Positions 8,341 through 16,836 of a DNA stretch of 64,000 bases are shown here, piece by piece. Origin of the DNA: Nocardia jiangxiensis NBRC 101359 (GTDB taxonomy: Bacteria; Actinomycetota; Actinomycetes; Mycobacteriales; Mycobacteriaceae); assembly GCF_000308615.1 (NCBI RefSeq), contig NZ_BAGB01000040.1:62001-126000 (forward strand), read 5' to 3'. Under the pieces are notes generated by a model. The model saw only the letters and a program-made list of their open reading frames with translations, had not been told where the DNA came from and did not search any database. The position numbers and the translations under genes were made by a program. Numbering within the stretch: the first letter of the stretch is position 1; every line of letters begins with the position of its first letter.

Positions 8341-10083
8341 CTATGCCTCGGTCAGCACTGTGACTGTTCCGGTGGTCCCGTCGACCTCGATGCGAGCGCC
8401 GTCGGGAATGCGGGTCGTAGCGTCGGTCGCCGAGACGACACAGGGGATTCCGAGCTCACGGCTGACGATCGCGGCGTGGGAGAACGGCGCGCCGACATTG
8501 ACAACGACTGCGGACGCGGCCACGAACAGTGGTGTCCAGGACGGGTCGGTGATCGGGGCCACGAGGATTTCGCCTGGTTCGAGCGCCGAGGGGTCGTCGG
8601 GGGAGGTCAGCACGCGGGCGCGGCCCTTCACGAGGCCCGAGCATCCCGACACGCCGGTGATCGTCTCGCCAGGGGTGAGTGCGGTGCTTGTTTTATTGGA
8701 GCGACGCTGCCAGGTGTCCAGCGCGGGGACCTCGCCGGCGACGACGAACGGCGGCTCATAATCGAACAGGGCGAGGTAGCTTCGTTCGCGGTCGCGTACA
8801 ACCTCGGTGAAGCGTGCCGCGTCGGTGAGATAATCGTCGAGTTCGTCGGCGAAGAGCATGAAGATCTGTTCGGGGGTGTCCAGCACGCCGGCGGCGACTC
8901 CACGTCGGCCAAGTTCCAGTGCCGGCAGTCGGATTTCGTGGATAACCATCGCGGCAGTGGTGCGCGCGCGTTCACGGCCTCGCAGCCACAGCGCCGCGGC
9001 AGCGAGGGTGGCTTCGAACTGAGCTGTGGCCTCCGGATCGCCGGCGAGGATTTCTCGGATGACCGACGACGCGGCTTCGCGCTCTGCTACGCGGTCTCCG
9101 TTCTTGGTTTCGGGGGCCTCGTTGTCGGCGACGTGGCGCATGCGATCGATAGTGGCCAACGCTAGTTCGGGTTTGACCCCCCACGTTGCCGCGCGAACCT
9201 CCCACTCCGCAGGACCGCGGAAGTCCCAATCGTTGAGGAACTCGTTCAACGCCGCGGTGAACTGAGCCACGACCGGGTCGTTGTCGCCGACCAGTCGCTG
9301 GTGGAGGCCGTCGATGCCCGCGTCGAAGGCAGCAGCGACTGCAGGTGCCTGTGCAATACGGCTCAAGGCCCACAATCGAGTCGACGGGATGGCGGAGTCG
9401 ACGTCGCCGATGCCGCTGACGAGGTTGAGCGCTAGTTCGGGGCGACCGACGGCCGCGGCTGCCTGGGCGACCGCGCCGAGCCCGACGCCCGATTTGAGAC
9501 TGGCTTCGATGTGGTGTTGGAACAGCGGTCGCAGGATGTAGTCGAACGAGGTGATCCGTTCACGCAGTTGCTGATCGGTCAACGTCGTCATATCCGGGCG
9601 CTCTGCACGGATGGCGTTGACGGCCTTGCGGTCGGCGTCGAACTCGTTCAGGTCGGTGGCGCCGATGACCTCTTCGACCAGCCAGGCGCCGGCTGCCGCC
9701 TCGTGCTCGGAGTTGGTGTCGAAGTCGCGCCGTTCGCTCTCGTAGCTGGGGATGCCGGGCATGTCCCCGAAGTACTGCAGGTCGACCGCCTCTGCCGACA
9801 TTCCCGGCACACGCACCCCGAACAGTCGCATCAGCGACATGTTGATGTACAAGTAGCTGCCGAAGGCAGGAAGGATGTTCTTGTCGACAGCGGCGTCGTA
9901 GAGGTCGTGGTCCCAGACACGGCAGTTCACGAAAGCGTCGCGCCACCCCGGTTCGAGGTTGTGCTGAAACCCTGCCGAGGCGTTGAGCGGGCTGATCGGG
10001 TCGGGGAAGATCTCCCCGACGTTGGCACGGGAGTACAGGGGATAGACCTTCGACGCAGCGTCGTTGATGGGCCACTCGGCCAT
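8341..10083 (-). CDS. PEP-utilising-enzyme-type phosphotransferase subunit (phosphohistidine domain; CreI/PpsA-like)
   Basis: A 580-residue protein with a long helical N-terminal region and a C-terminal swivelling phosphohistidine domain: VGAPFSHAAIVSRELGIPCV with the phosphoryl-accepting His at about 536, followed by the usual DGARIEVDGTTGTV hairpin. It has no ATP-grasp domain and no PEP barrel, so it cannot act alone as PEP synthase; it needs a partner to phosphorylate its His, and the ATP-grasp protein at 19053 is the obvious one. This split architecture is known from phenylphosphate synthase and from CreH/CreI, which phosphorylate phenols. Its role here (transfer of phosphate to an organic substrate) is inferred. 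AAGGA precedes the ATG at 10083. It is divergent from the SurE gene, sharing a 238-base control region. Confidence 0.75.
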   Translation of the reverse strand: MAEWPINDAASKVYPLYSRANVGEIFPDPISPLNASAGFQHNLEPGWRDAFVNCRVWDHDLYDAAVDKNILPAFGSYLYINMSLMRLFGVRVPGMSAEAVDLQYFGDMPGIPSYESERRDFDTNSEHEAAAGAWLVEEVIGATDLNEFDADRKAVNAIRAERPDMTTLTDQQLRERITSFDYILRPLFQHHIEASLKSGVGLGAVAQAAAAVGRPELALNLVSGIGDVDSAIPSTRLWALSRIAQAPAVAAAFDAGIDGLHQRLVGDNDPVVAQFTAALNEFLNDWDFRGPAEWEVRAATWGVKPELALATIDRMRHVADNEAPETKNGDRVAEREAASSVIREILAGDPEATAQFEATLAAAALWLRGRERARTTAAMVIHEIRLPALELGRRGVAAGVLDTPEQIFMLFADELDDYLTDAARFTEVVRDRERSYLALFDYEPPFVVAGEVPALDTWQRRSNKTSTALTPGETITGVSGCSGLVKGRARVLTSPDDPSALEPGEILVAPITDPSWTPLFVAASAVVVNVGAPFSHAAIVSRELGIPCVVSATDATTRIPDGARIEVDGTTGTVTVLTEA

Positions 10084-10170
10084 ATGAGGATCCTTCTTCC
10101 GCGATGTGGACCGGTTGAGCCAGCATGAGCGTCAGCCCAGGCGAACCGATCACGATTAGCGACTTTCTGT

Positions 10171-10197
10171 TCACAGTTTGATGTGACAGCAGTCACT
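10171..10197. promoter_or_regulatory. Cluster of GTGA/TCAC half-sites including a near-CRP site
   Basis: TCAC (10171), GTGA (10183) and TCAC (10193) are spaced N8 and N6. TGTGACAGCAGTCACT (10182-10197) matches TGTGA-N6-TCACA except for the last base. It lies about 100 bases upstream of the minus-strand phosphotransferase gene, in the divergent region shared with the SurE gene. Confidence 0.45.
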
Positions 10198-10245
10198 GTG
10201 TCAAGCGTGTATCTCGAAAGGCTCCAGAAGGTGCTAGACAATTAT

Positions 10246-10261
10246 GTGAAGAGGAAGTCAC
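10246..10261 (+). promoter_or_regulatory. GTGA-N8-TCAC operator in front of the SurE-type gene
   Basis: GTGAAGAGGAAGTCAC, extended by AATCTGTG. The 26-base stretch around it is nearly identical to that upstream of the P450 gene (15582) and shares the GTGA-N8-TCACAA core with the site upstream of the TetR gene (20640). It is proposed as the operator of that TetR protein. Confidence 0.55.
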
Positions 10262-10321
10262 AATCTGTGGAGTCATTCGGCGTGGTTCGCCGAGCGGAGC
10301 GCCGGAGAAGGGATCAATCGA

Positions 10322-11125
10322 ATGCGGATCATGGTGACCAATGACGACGGGGTCGAGGCCCCTGGGCTACTCGCACTGGTGCGCGCACTACATGTCGAGG
10401 GATACCAGATCGAGGTCGCGGGTCCGCTACGTGATCACAGCGGCAGCGGCTCTTCCATTGGCACGCTCGACGATGGGGCCGCCATCGCCTATGAGGAATC
10501 CCGGATCGAGGACTTGCCCGATGTGCGGGTGATCGGATTCGATGCCCCGCCGTCGTTCGCGGTACTCGCGATGCGGACCGGGACGTTCGGTGCGGTACCC
10601 GATCTGATTGTCAGCGGTATCAATCCGGGGCACAATACAGGGCGATTGGTGTTGAACTCCAGTACCGTCGGCGCCGCCTTGACCGCCGTGTCCACCGGTG
10701 CCAGAGCGATCGCGATCAGCTGCGGGTTCGCGCCCACGCACAGGTTCGATACTGCAGCGGCAGTCGCCGTCGCGGCCGTGCGATGGATGGTGGATCACGG
10801 TTCGCCCCGGACTCTGCTTAATCTCAACGTGCCCGATCTCGACCTGTCGGCCCTTCGTGGGGTCCGAAGTACCGTGCTTGCCCCGCGTAGCCTCATGGGC
10901 CTTACGCTCGAGCGTCGCGCTGATGCAGTGCACCTACGCCGTTTCAACAACACCGAAAAGCTGGGTGTAGGAACCGATTCCGCAGCCGTCATCGCCGATT
11001 ACGTCGCGCTCACGGCTCTGCAGAGCGTCACCAGCGACGCGTCAGCCGACGTCTCGGAGGCGGTGCGCGCCATCGAAGAAGCGCTCGTGCCTGTTGTGGC
11101 TGCCGTGTCACCGAGCGCCGAGTAG
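10322..11125 (+). CDS. SurE-family phosphatase (5'-nucleotidase fold)
   Basis: A 267-residue metal-dependent phosphomonoesterase of the SurE fold. Seen: TNDDG at 6-10 (metal-binding Asp pair), Ser residues in HSGSGSS at 39-45, SGINPGHNTG at 98-107 (metal-binding Asn) and STVGAA just after it. SurE proteins hydrolyse nucleoside monophosphates and many other phosphate esters. Its place among phosphotransferase and P450 genes, not beside a protein-repair gene such as pcm, suggests that it removes the phosphate from the oxidised intermediate, the job done by CreD in the Cre pathway; that role is inferred. ATG at 10322 follows GAAGGG. The C-terminus is Ala/Val-rich without further motif. Confidence 0.8.
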   Translation: MRIMVTNDDGVEAPGLLALVRALHVEGYQIEVAGPLRDHSGSGSSIGTLDDGAAIAYEESRIEDLPDVRVIGFDAPPSFAVLAMRTGTFGAVPDLIVSGINPGHNTGRLVLNSSTVGAALTAVSTGARAIAISCGFAPTHRFDTAAAVAVAAVRWMVDHGSPRTLLNLNVPDLDLSALRGVRSTVLAPRSLMGLTLERRADAVHLRRFNNTEKLGVGTDSAAVIADYVALTALQSVTSDASADVSEAVRAIEEALVPVVAAVSPSAE

Positions 11126-11390
11126 AACCAGCCTTCCGGCAAGGAGAATGACGAAGATGCGGATTCGATGCCGCGGCTCGAGCTGATCAATCTGATCGCC
11201 GACGTCTTCGCGCGTGATTGCGGCGGTTACCAGTCGGTGCCGGCTACGCACTCCGAATGCTCGACGAAGGCAGAGAAGACAGAACTCGGCGGCGCCTGCG
11301 ACTCCGCTCGCGCACGTACTTACGTCTCTGGACCGCTGATCCTCTGACCGCCTGTGCCGCAACGTATTTCCTCGTCTGGATAGGTCGACG

Positions 11391-12345
11391 ATGCATAACG
11401 CCGTCATTGTGGAGGTGGTTCGTACGCCGTCCGGCGAAGGCAAGACCGGTGGCATCCTTTCCGGGGTCCACCCGGTCGGCCTGCTGGCGACTGTTTTACG
11501 AGAACTACTGTCACGCAACGACTTCGATCCTGCTCTGATCGACGATGTGATCACCGACCGTGTCGGCCAGGGTGGTGAGCAGTCGATGAGCATCGGCTGC
11601 ACTGCAGTTCTCGCTGCAGGCTATCCCGAGTCGATCCCTGCTACGACAGTGGATCGCCAGTGCGGGTCCAGTCGGCAGGCGGCCCAGTTCGCAGCGCCGG
11701 CGATCATGTCGCGCATCTGCGATGTCGTGGTCGCTGCGGGGGGCGAGTCGATGAGTCGCGTGCCGATGTCTTCCTAGACGATGGGCAAGGACCCCAACGT
11801 CGCGCCGCTGCGGTCGCGGTCCCCGGAGGGGCTTGTCGCCCGGGGCATATCGGCGGAACTGCTTGCAGTGCAGTGGAAGTTGACCCGCGACCAACTCGAC
11901 GAGTATGCGGCGCGCTCACATCGTCTGGCCGCCACAGTGGGCGCCGCCGAGGCGGCCTCAGATAGTGCCGGTGGTGACCTCTGTAGAGGACGCATCCTCG
12001 CGGATCGTCGAGACGGACGAGACGGTGCAACCGTCGACGACGATGGAGAGCCTGGCGTCGTTGCGCCCGGTATTTCGTGACGATGCGATCTTTTGGCGGT
12101 ACCCCGACATCGAATGGCGGATCACGTCTGGAAGCTCTTCACCCTTGACCGATGGCGGTACCGATCCGGACAAACTCAATCCAGCAGGCGGCGCGATCGC
12201 TCCGGGGTATCCGGTGGGCGCCTCGGGCGGTCGGTTGCTTGCCTCGCTGGTCAGTCATCTGGAAGCGACCGGCGGCCGGTGCGGCCTGCAGACGATGTGC
12301 GAAGGCGGCGGAATGGCCAACGCCACCGTGATCGAAAAGCTCTGA
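11391..12345 (+). pseudogene. Thiolase (acetyl-CoA acyltransferase) pseudogene
   Basis: The frame starts as a normal thiolase (VVRTPSGEGKTGGILSGVHP; nucleophile Cys in TTVDRQCGSS; GGESMSRVPM) but meets TAG at 11775-11777. It continues in the same frame (GISAELLAVQWKLTRDQLDEYA), then shifts frame near 11945. After SGSSSPLTDGG about 100 residues are missing and the text resumes at DPDKLNPAGGAIAPGYPVGASG, ending with LQTMCEGGGMANATVIEKL. The usual GHP catalytic His is Tyr here. Stop, frameshift, deletion and active-site change together make it non-functional. The 265 bases between it and the SurE gene look like the remains of another small gene (a start after AAGGAG and a frame reading PRLELINLIADVFARD) that I cannot name. 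Confidence 0.85.
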
Positions 12346-12381
12346 TCAACAGTGCAATAGAGAAAACAGGAGTGAAAGCAA

Positions 12382-13146
12382 GTGAAGATCGACAATGGTG
12401 TCGCGCTGGTGACCGGCGGCGCGTCCGGCCTGGGCCTGGCGACCACCCAAGCCCTGGTCGACGCCGGTGCTCACGTAATCGTGCTCGACCTGCCAACCTC
12501 GCCCGGCCTGGCAGTCCAAGAGCGGATCGGCGTCGACCGCGTGACGTTCGCTCGCGGTGATGTCATTTCCGCCGAACAGGTCACCGCCGCCCTCGACGCG
12601 AGCGAACGCCACGGCCCGCTACGGGCTGTGGTCAACTGCGCCGGAGTCGGGCCGCCGGCGAAAGTGCTGGGCAAGGAGGGCCCGCTGCCGCTGGAATCCT
12701 TCGAGAAGATCATCCGGATCAATCTCGTCGGCACCTTCAACGTCATTCGCTTGGCGGCCCATCGCATGGCGGCCTCCGACCCGGTCGACGGCGAACGCGG
12801 CGTCATCGTCAACACCGCGTCGGTGGCGGCGTTCGACGGGCAGGTCGGCCAGCCCGCATACTCCGCTTCCAAAGGCGGAATCGTCGCTATGACCCTGCCG
12901 ATCGCTCGCGAGCTCGCCCGCCATCAGATTCGCGTCGCATCGGTGGCGCCGGGCATCTTCGATACGCCGTTGCTGCAGACTCTTCCCGACGAGGCTCGCC
13001 GTTCCCTCGGTGCGCAGGTGCCGCACCCGTCGCGTCTGGGGGATCCCGCGGAGTTCGCAGCCCTCGTCGGTCACGTCATCGCCAACCCGATGCTTAACGG
13101 TGAGGTGATCCGTCTCGACGGCGCTATTCGGATGGCAGCGAAATAG
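12382..13146 (+). CDS. Short-chain dehydrogenase, 3-hydroxyacyl-CoA dehydrogenase type
   Basis: A 254-residue SDR. Seen: the NAD-binding TGGASGLG near residue 11, NCAG at about 86, and the catalytic YSASKGG at about 160. The overall pattern (DLPTSPGL, AAFDGQVGQPAYSASKGGI, PGIFDTPLLQTLPDEAR) is that of HSD17B10-like 3-hydroxy-2-methylbutyryl-CoA/3-hydroxyacyl-CoA dehydrogenases. It would fit beta-oxidation of a side chain together with the now broken thiolase directly upstream and the CoA ligase downstream. GTG at 12382 follows AGGAG by 9 bases. It is intact and ends at a strong terminator. Confidence 0.82.
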   Translation: MKIDNGVALVTGGASGLGLATTQALVDAGAHVIVLDLPTSPGLAVQERIGVDRVTFARGDVISAEQVTAALDASERHGPLRAVVNCAGVGPPAKVLGKEGPLPLESFEKIIRINLVGTFNVIRLAAHRMAASDPVDGERGVIVNTASVAAFDGQVGQPAYSASKGGIVAMTLPIARELARHQIRVASVAPGIFDTPLLQTLPDEARRSLGAQVPHPSRLGDPAEFAALVGHVIANPMLNGEVIRLDGAIRMAAK

Positions 13147-13162
13147 CCTGATACACAACGAG

Positions 13163-13199
13163 GGCGGCGGAACACACACCTGTGTTCCGCCGCCTTTGT
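13163..13199 (+). terminator. Rho-independent terminator after the SDR gene
   Basis: Perfect 14-bp stem GGCGGCGGAACACA/TGTGTTCCGCCGCC with CACC loop, followed by TTTGT; 16 bases after the stop. Confidence 0.85.
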
Positions 13200-13324
13200 C
13201 ATTGCCGAGGCCGAGACACTGCCCGGGTCGAGCGCGGCAGGCGTACACGGCTACGACCCGCACCGCGGACCGCAGCCGTACGGGGCCGACCACGGTCCGC
13301 CCGGACACCAGGAACGGTGATGTT

Positions 13325-13939
13325 CTAGCCTTCGTCGTGCTCGCCGCGCTCACGGCCGAGGCTGAGCAGCAAGTCCTGATGTAGTTCCATCCAAATGTCG
13401 TGATAGCTGTCGTACATCGGGCGCGCGAAGGCGGCGTTGTCGCCCTCGCGTACCCTGGCCAGAGCGTCGGTGAGCCGAATCCGATAGCGGCCGTAGCGTG
13501 GCAACGCCTGAGAAACGGTCTCGAGATGATCGGCCATCTCGCGGTGAACCGAGGCCAGACGCCCGATCACCTCGGCATCGAATTCGGCGTCGCTGTGATC
13601 GTTCGGTTCGGTATCGGTACGCATTTGCCAGTCATGGCAGACGTCTTTGAATCGGCCGTTGATCGGTAGGAAGGCGGTGTAGAGCCGATCCAACTGTGCG
13701 TGCGCGGCGGTCGTTTCGGAGTCGTTGGCCAGTGCACTCTGATATTCGGTGCGCCCAGCCGGCGTCAGTGACGAACCGGCCAACCGCCCTTCTCGTCGTA
13801 CGACCAGCCCGCCATCGATGAGCGCAGCAAGCCGGTCGGGAAGCTCGGTAGGCGAGACACCTGACATGGCCGCAAGCACAGGGTCGCTGGCCAGGCCTTT
13901 CACTCGCAGCGAGTGCAGAATGTCGAAATCGTTTGGCAT
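13325..13939 (-). CDS. Winged-helix (MarR/PadR-like) transcriptional regulator
   Basis: A 204-residue protein. Residues 5-70 read as a winged helix (DILHSLRVKGLASDPVLAAM, then SGVSPTELPDRLAALIDGGLV, then a basic wing VRREGRLAGSSLTPAGR). The remainder is helical and acidic and may dimerise or bind a ligand. GGAGG lies 6 bases before the ATG at 13939; an ATG 12 bases upstream is less well placed. It follows the CoA-ligase gene on the same strand with 38 bases between, so the two are probably co-transcribed and the regulator may control that unit. Ligand unknown. Confidence 0.7.
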   Translation of the reverse strand: MPNDFDILHSLRVKGLASDPVLAAMSGVSPTELPDRLAALIDGGLVVRREGRLAGSSLTPAGRTEYQSALANDSETTAAHAQLDRLYTAFLPINGRFKDVCHDWQMRTDTEPNDHSDAEFDAEVIGRLASVHREMADHLETVSQALPRYGRYRIRLTDALARVREGDNAAFARPMYDSYHDIWMELHQDLLLSLGRERGEHDEG

Positions 13940-13977
13940 CGTTGCCTCCATATGTTGCGTGAGTCGATCGGGCGCGG

Positions 13978-15479
13978 TCACCGCACCGGGTAGTAGCGCT
14001 CTTGCAGGTCTTTCTTGTTCAGTTTTCCGGTCGGGTTGCGGGGCAGTCGGTCGGTGAACTCCACTGTTTTCGGGGCTTTGAACGTTGCCAACAGCTGCCG
14101 ACAGTGATCGATCAGAGTGCGTTCCATCTCGGGGTGGCGACGTGGCCGGCCCGAAGCTCGACCACCGCTTTGACCTGCTCGCCGAACTCCGGGTCGGGAA
14201 TCCCGAACACTGCGGCGTCGGCGACATACGGATGGGTGACCAGCACCGCTTCGATCTCTTCCGGGTAGATGTTGACGCCACCCGAAATAATCATGAAACT
14301 TTCCCGGCCGACCAGGTAGAGGAAGCCACCTGCGTCGAGGTAACCAGAGTCGCCCATGCTGCGCCACCCGGAATTGTCGTCCGGATCGGGGGAACCCGAA
14401 TCGGAGACGCGCTCGAACCATACTCGGCCGACCGTTCCTGTCGGCAACGGTGTTCGGTTCTCATCCGCGATGTGTAGTTCGGTCCCGTCCAGCGGTCGGC
14501 CGACCGACCCGGGGTGGTTCTGCGACTCGGTCGGGGAGATGTAGGTATGCCCGTATCCTTCGGATGCGCCGTAGTACTCGTGCAGGATCGGCCCCCACCA
14601 GTCGTTGATCTGAGCCTTGACCTCGATCGGGCACGGTGCCCCGGCCGTGAACGCGACGGTGTGAGTACGCGGCAGTTCGATGCGTTCGCGGGAATCCAGG
14701 CGTAGCAACCGCAGCAGCATGGTCGGGACCCACTGGGAGTGGGTGACGTTGTGCCGGTGTATCGCTTCCATCGCGGCTGCTGGGTCGAACCGTTCCATAC
14801 AGACCACGGTTCCGCCGAGGGCGAGAACGATGAGCTGGAAGGTGAACGGTGCCGCATGGTAGCTGGGGGCGGGAGACAACAGCACGGTGGAGCCGTCGAT
14901 GCCGAGTTTGGCCGCCAATCCCGCATGGCGCGGCGGTGCATCGGCCGGGTGGATGCCCAGCAGCGGCTGGCGGAACGCCTTTGGCCGACCGGTTGTTCCG
15001 CCGCTGTAGAGCACCCGTGCACCGAGCAATTCGTCGGCGATCGGTGTGGTCGGCATATTGGCGATTGCTTCGGTCAGGTTGTCGAAGCCGTCTCCGGCGT
15101 CGTCGACACTCAGTAGCACCGTGTCGGTGTCGTCACCGAGTGCTGTGGCCACGGTGGCGCGCAGTGCGGAGCTGGTCACGATGGCCGCGGGGGCGGCTTC
15201 GGACAGCAAGGTCGCCAGCTCGCCCGGGGCCAGGTGCCAGTTGAGCGGGGTGACAGCGAGCCCTGACCGCATCCCGGCCGCGACGACGATCGGCCACTCG
15301 ATCCGGTTCTCGAGAATGAGAACGATCGAACGTCCAGGTCCGACACCGCGGGCACGCAGCAGGTGTGCGAGTTGATTGGAACGGCTGTCAAGCTCGCCGT
15401 AGGTCAGTTGCAGGCCGGAGGATGCCATCACGTAGGCGATGGTCTCCGGGTTGTCTGCTGCGATCGTCGGGGGATACAC
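13978..15479 (-). pseudogene. Acyl/aryl-CoA synthetase (AMP-forming), C-terminal frameshift
   Basis: The frame from GTG 15479 encodes an ANL-superfamily ligase: YSGGTTGRPKA (P-loop), YYGASEGYG, GDSGYLD, and GRESFMIISGGVNIYPEEIE. At the C4 run (plus-strand G 14131-14134) the frame is lost and stops after HVATPRWNAL. Adding one base restores EMERTLIDHCRQLLATFKAPK and the catalytic-Lys tail PTGKLNKKDLQERYYPVR ending at 13978. Without that tail adenylation would fail. A homopolymer sequencing error is as likely as a real mutation. Substrate is probably a medium-chain or aromatic side-chain acid produced by this cluster; that is inference. It is divergent from the P450 operon, and GAGG precedes the start. 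Confidence 0.78.
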
Positions 15480-15566
15480 GGCACCTCATTTGTGAATCGG
15501 TTGTCGCTTACGTGTCTGCAGGATATCTGCCTCTCAACTTGTTGTTCAAGACATCTTTGCAATTCG

Positions 15567-15597
15567 GATCACATGTGATTTAGTGAAGGGCAAGTCA
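15567..15597 (+). promoter_or_regulatory. Operator region between CoA ligase and P450 operon
   Basis: It contains the 12-bp palindrome ATCACATGTGAT (15567-15578) and GTGAAGGGCAAGTCAC (15582-15597), the latter shared with the SurE promoter. It lies 37 bases before the P450 ATG in a 154-base divergent region, so one regulator could control both directions. Confidence 0.55.
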
Positions 15598-15633
15598 CAA
15601 ACAGTGTTGGCGACAGGAAGCTGGGAGGCGACG

Positions 15634-16836
15634 ATGGTGACCGGCAGCGACATCGACCTGATGGACCTGCGGGTGTTCGAGACGGGTGAGGACGACCGCA
15701 TGTTCGCCCGACTTCGCGATGAGGACCCGCTGCATTGGAACGAGGAGCCTGATGGCCCGGGGTTCTGGTCGGTGACTCGATTCGCTGATGTCAAGGCAGT
15801 AGCAGCCAACCATGAGGACTTCACCGTTGTTCATGGGACCCAGATCGCGAGCCGCCGTGCCGAGGGCGAGGGCGGCCGCAGCATCCACCACGTGGACCCA
15901 CCCGAGCACGGTCCGCTACGCAGGATCGTGACCCCGCATGTGCGGCCGGCGAAGGTCAAATCCCTCGAAGCCGACATCACCACGGTGATCGATGATCTGC
16001 TGGACACGGCTGTGGGCGCCGGTGAGTTGGACTTCGTGGCCAACGTGGCAGCGCAGCTACCTCTGGTGATGATCGGTCGGTTGCTGGGTGCGCCGGTGCA
16101 GGACTGCCCGCACCTGCTGCGGTGGACCAATCAGATGGCCTCGGAAGACCCGGAGTACTCCGAAGGTCCGGAAACCGCAGTCCGCGCACGGGACGAAGTG
16201 TTCGAATACTTTCGTGAGCTCGAAGCTCAGCGACGTGCGTGCCCGGCCGAGGACCTGGTCAGTGCATTGACCGCCGCGCAGATCGACGGCAAGCCCCTGG
16301 AGCGGGGTTACCTGGACGCTTACTATCTGATCCTGATGGTGGCGGGCAACGAAACCACCCGCAATCTGCTGAGCGGGGGAGTGCTGGCCTTGCACCAGAA
16401 CCCGCACTGGTGGGAAATGATCCGGCAGGAACCCAACCGGATTCGGGTACTGGTGGAGGAGATGACCCGCTGGGTGTCGCCGGTTCTGTCGATGCGCCGA
16501 ACCGCAGTTCGTGATATCGAGATGCATGGCAAGACGATCAAGGCCGGCGACAAGGTCGTTTTGTGGTTCTGCTCGGCCAATCGTGACGAGCGTGCGTTCC
16601 CCGACGCGCATCTGTTCGTCGGCGATCGTTTCCCCAATGAGCATTTGGGCTTCGGCTGGGGTGAACATGCCTGCCTGGGAAGCCATTTGGCCCGCCTGGA
16701 GGCTCGGCTGTTCTTCACGCGAGTGATCGAGCGCGGTCTCGATCTGCGGGTGGTCGGCGATGCCGCACGATTGCGAAGCAACTTCTTCCGTGGAATCAAG
16801 ACCCTTCCTGTGCAACTGGAGCGACTCGATGGCTGA
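15634..16836 (+). CDS. Cytochrome P450
   Basis: A 400-residue soluble P450. Seen: I-helix oxygen-activation motif AGNETT at 237-242, the K-helix-like EEMTR at 275-279, and the haem loop FGWGEHACLG at 340-349 with Cys ligand at about 347. HHVDPPEHGPLRR at 85-97 is the usual C-helix. ATG at 15634 is preceded by GGGAGG at 5 bases; an upstream in-frame GTG has no such site. It is the first gene of a tight operon (overlap of 8 bases with the aldehyde dehydrogenase). Within the cluster it is the candidate hydroxylase of the phosphorylated substrate, with the reductase at 21477 as likely electron donor. The CYP family cannot be assigned by eye. Confidence 0.92.
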   Translation: MVTGSDIDLMDLRVFETGEDDRMFARLRDEDPLHWNEEPDGPGFWSVTRFADVKAVAANHEDFTVVHGTQIASRRAEGEGGRSIHHVDPPEHGPLRRIVTPHVRPAKVKSLEADITTVIDDLLDTAVGAGELDFVANVAAQLPLVMIGRLLGAPVQDCPHLLRWTNQMASEDPEYSEGPETAVRARDEVFEYFRELEAQRRACPAEDLVSALTAAQIDGKPLERGYLDAYYLILMVAGNETTRNLLSGGVLALHQNPHWWEMIRQEPNRIRVLVEEMTRWVSPVLSMRRTAVRDIEMHGKTIKAGDKVVLWFCSANRDERAFPDAHLFVGDRFPNEHLGFGWGEHACLGSHLARLEARLFFTRVIERGLDLRVVGDAARLRSNFFRGIKTLPVQLERLDG

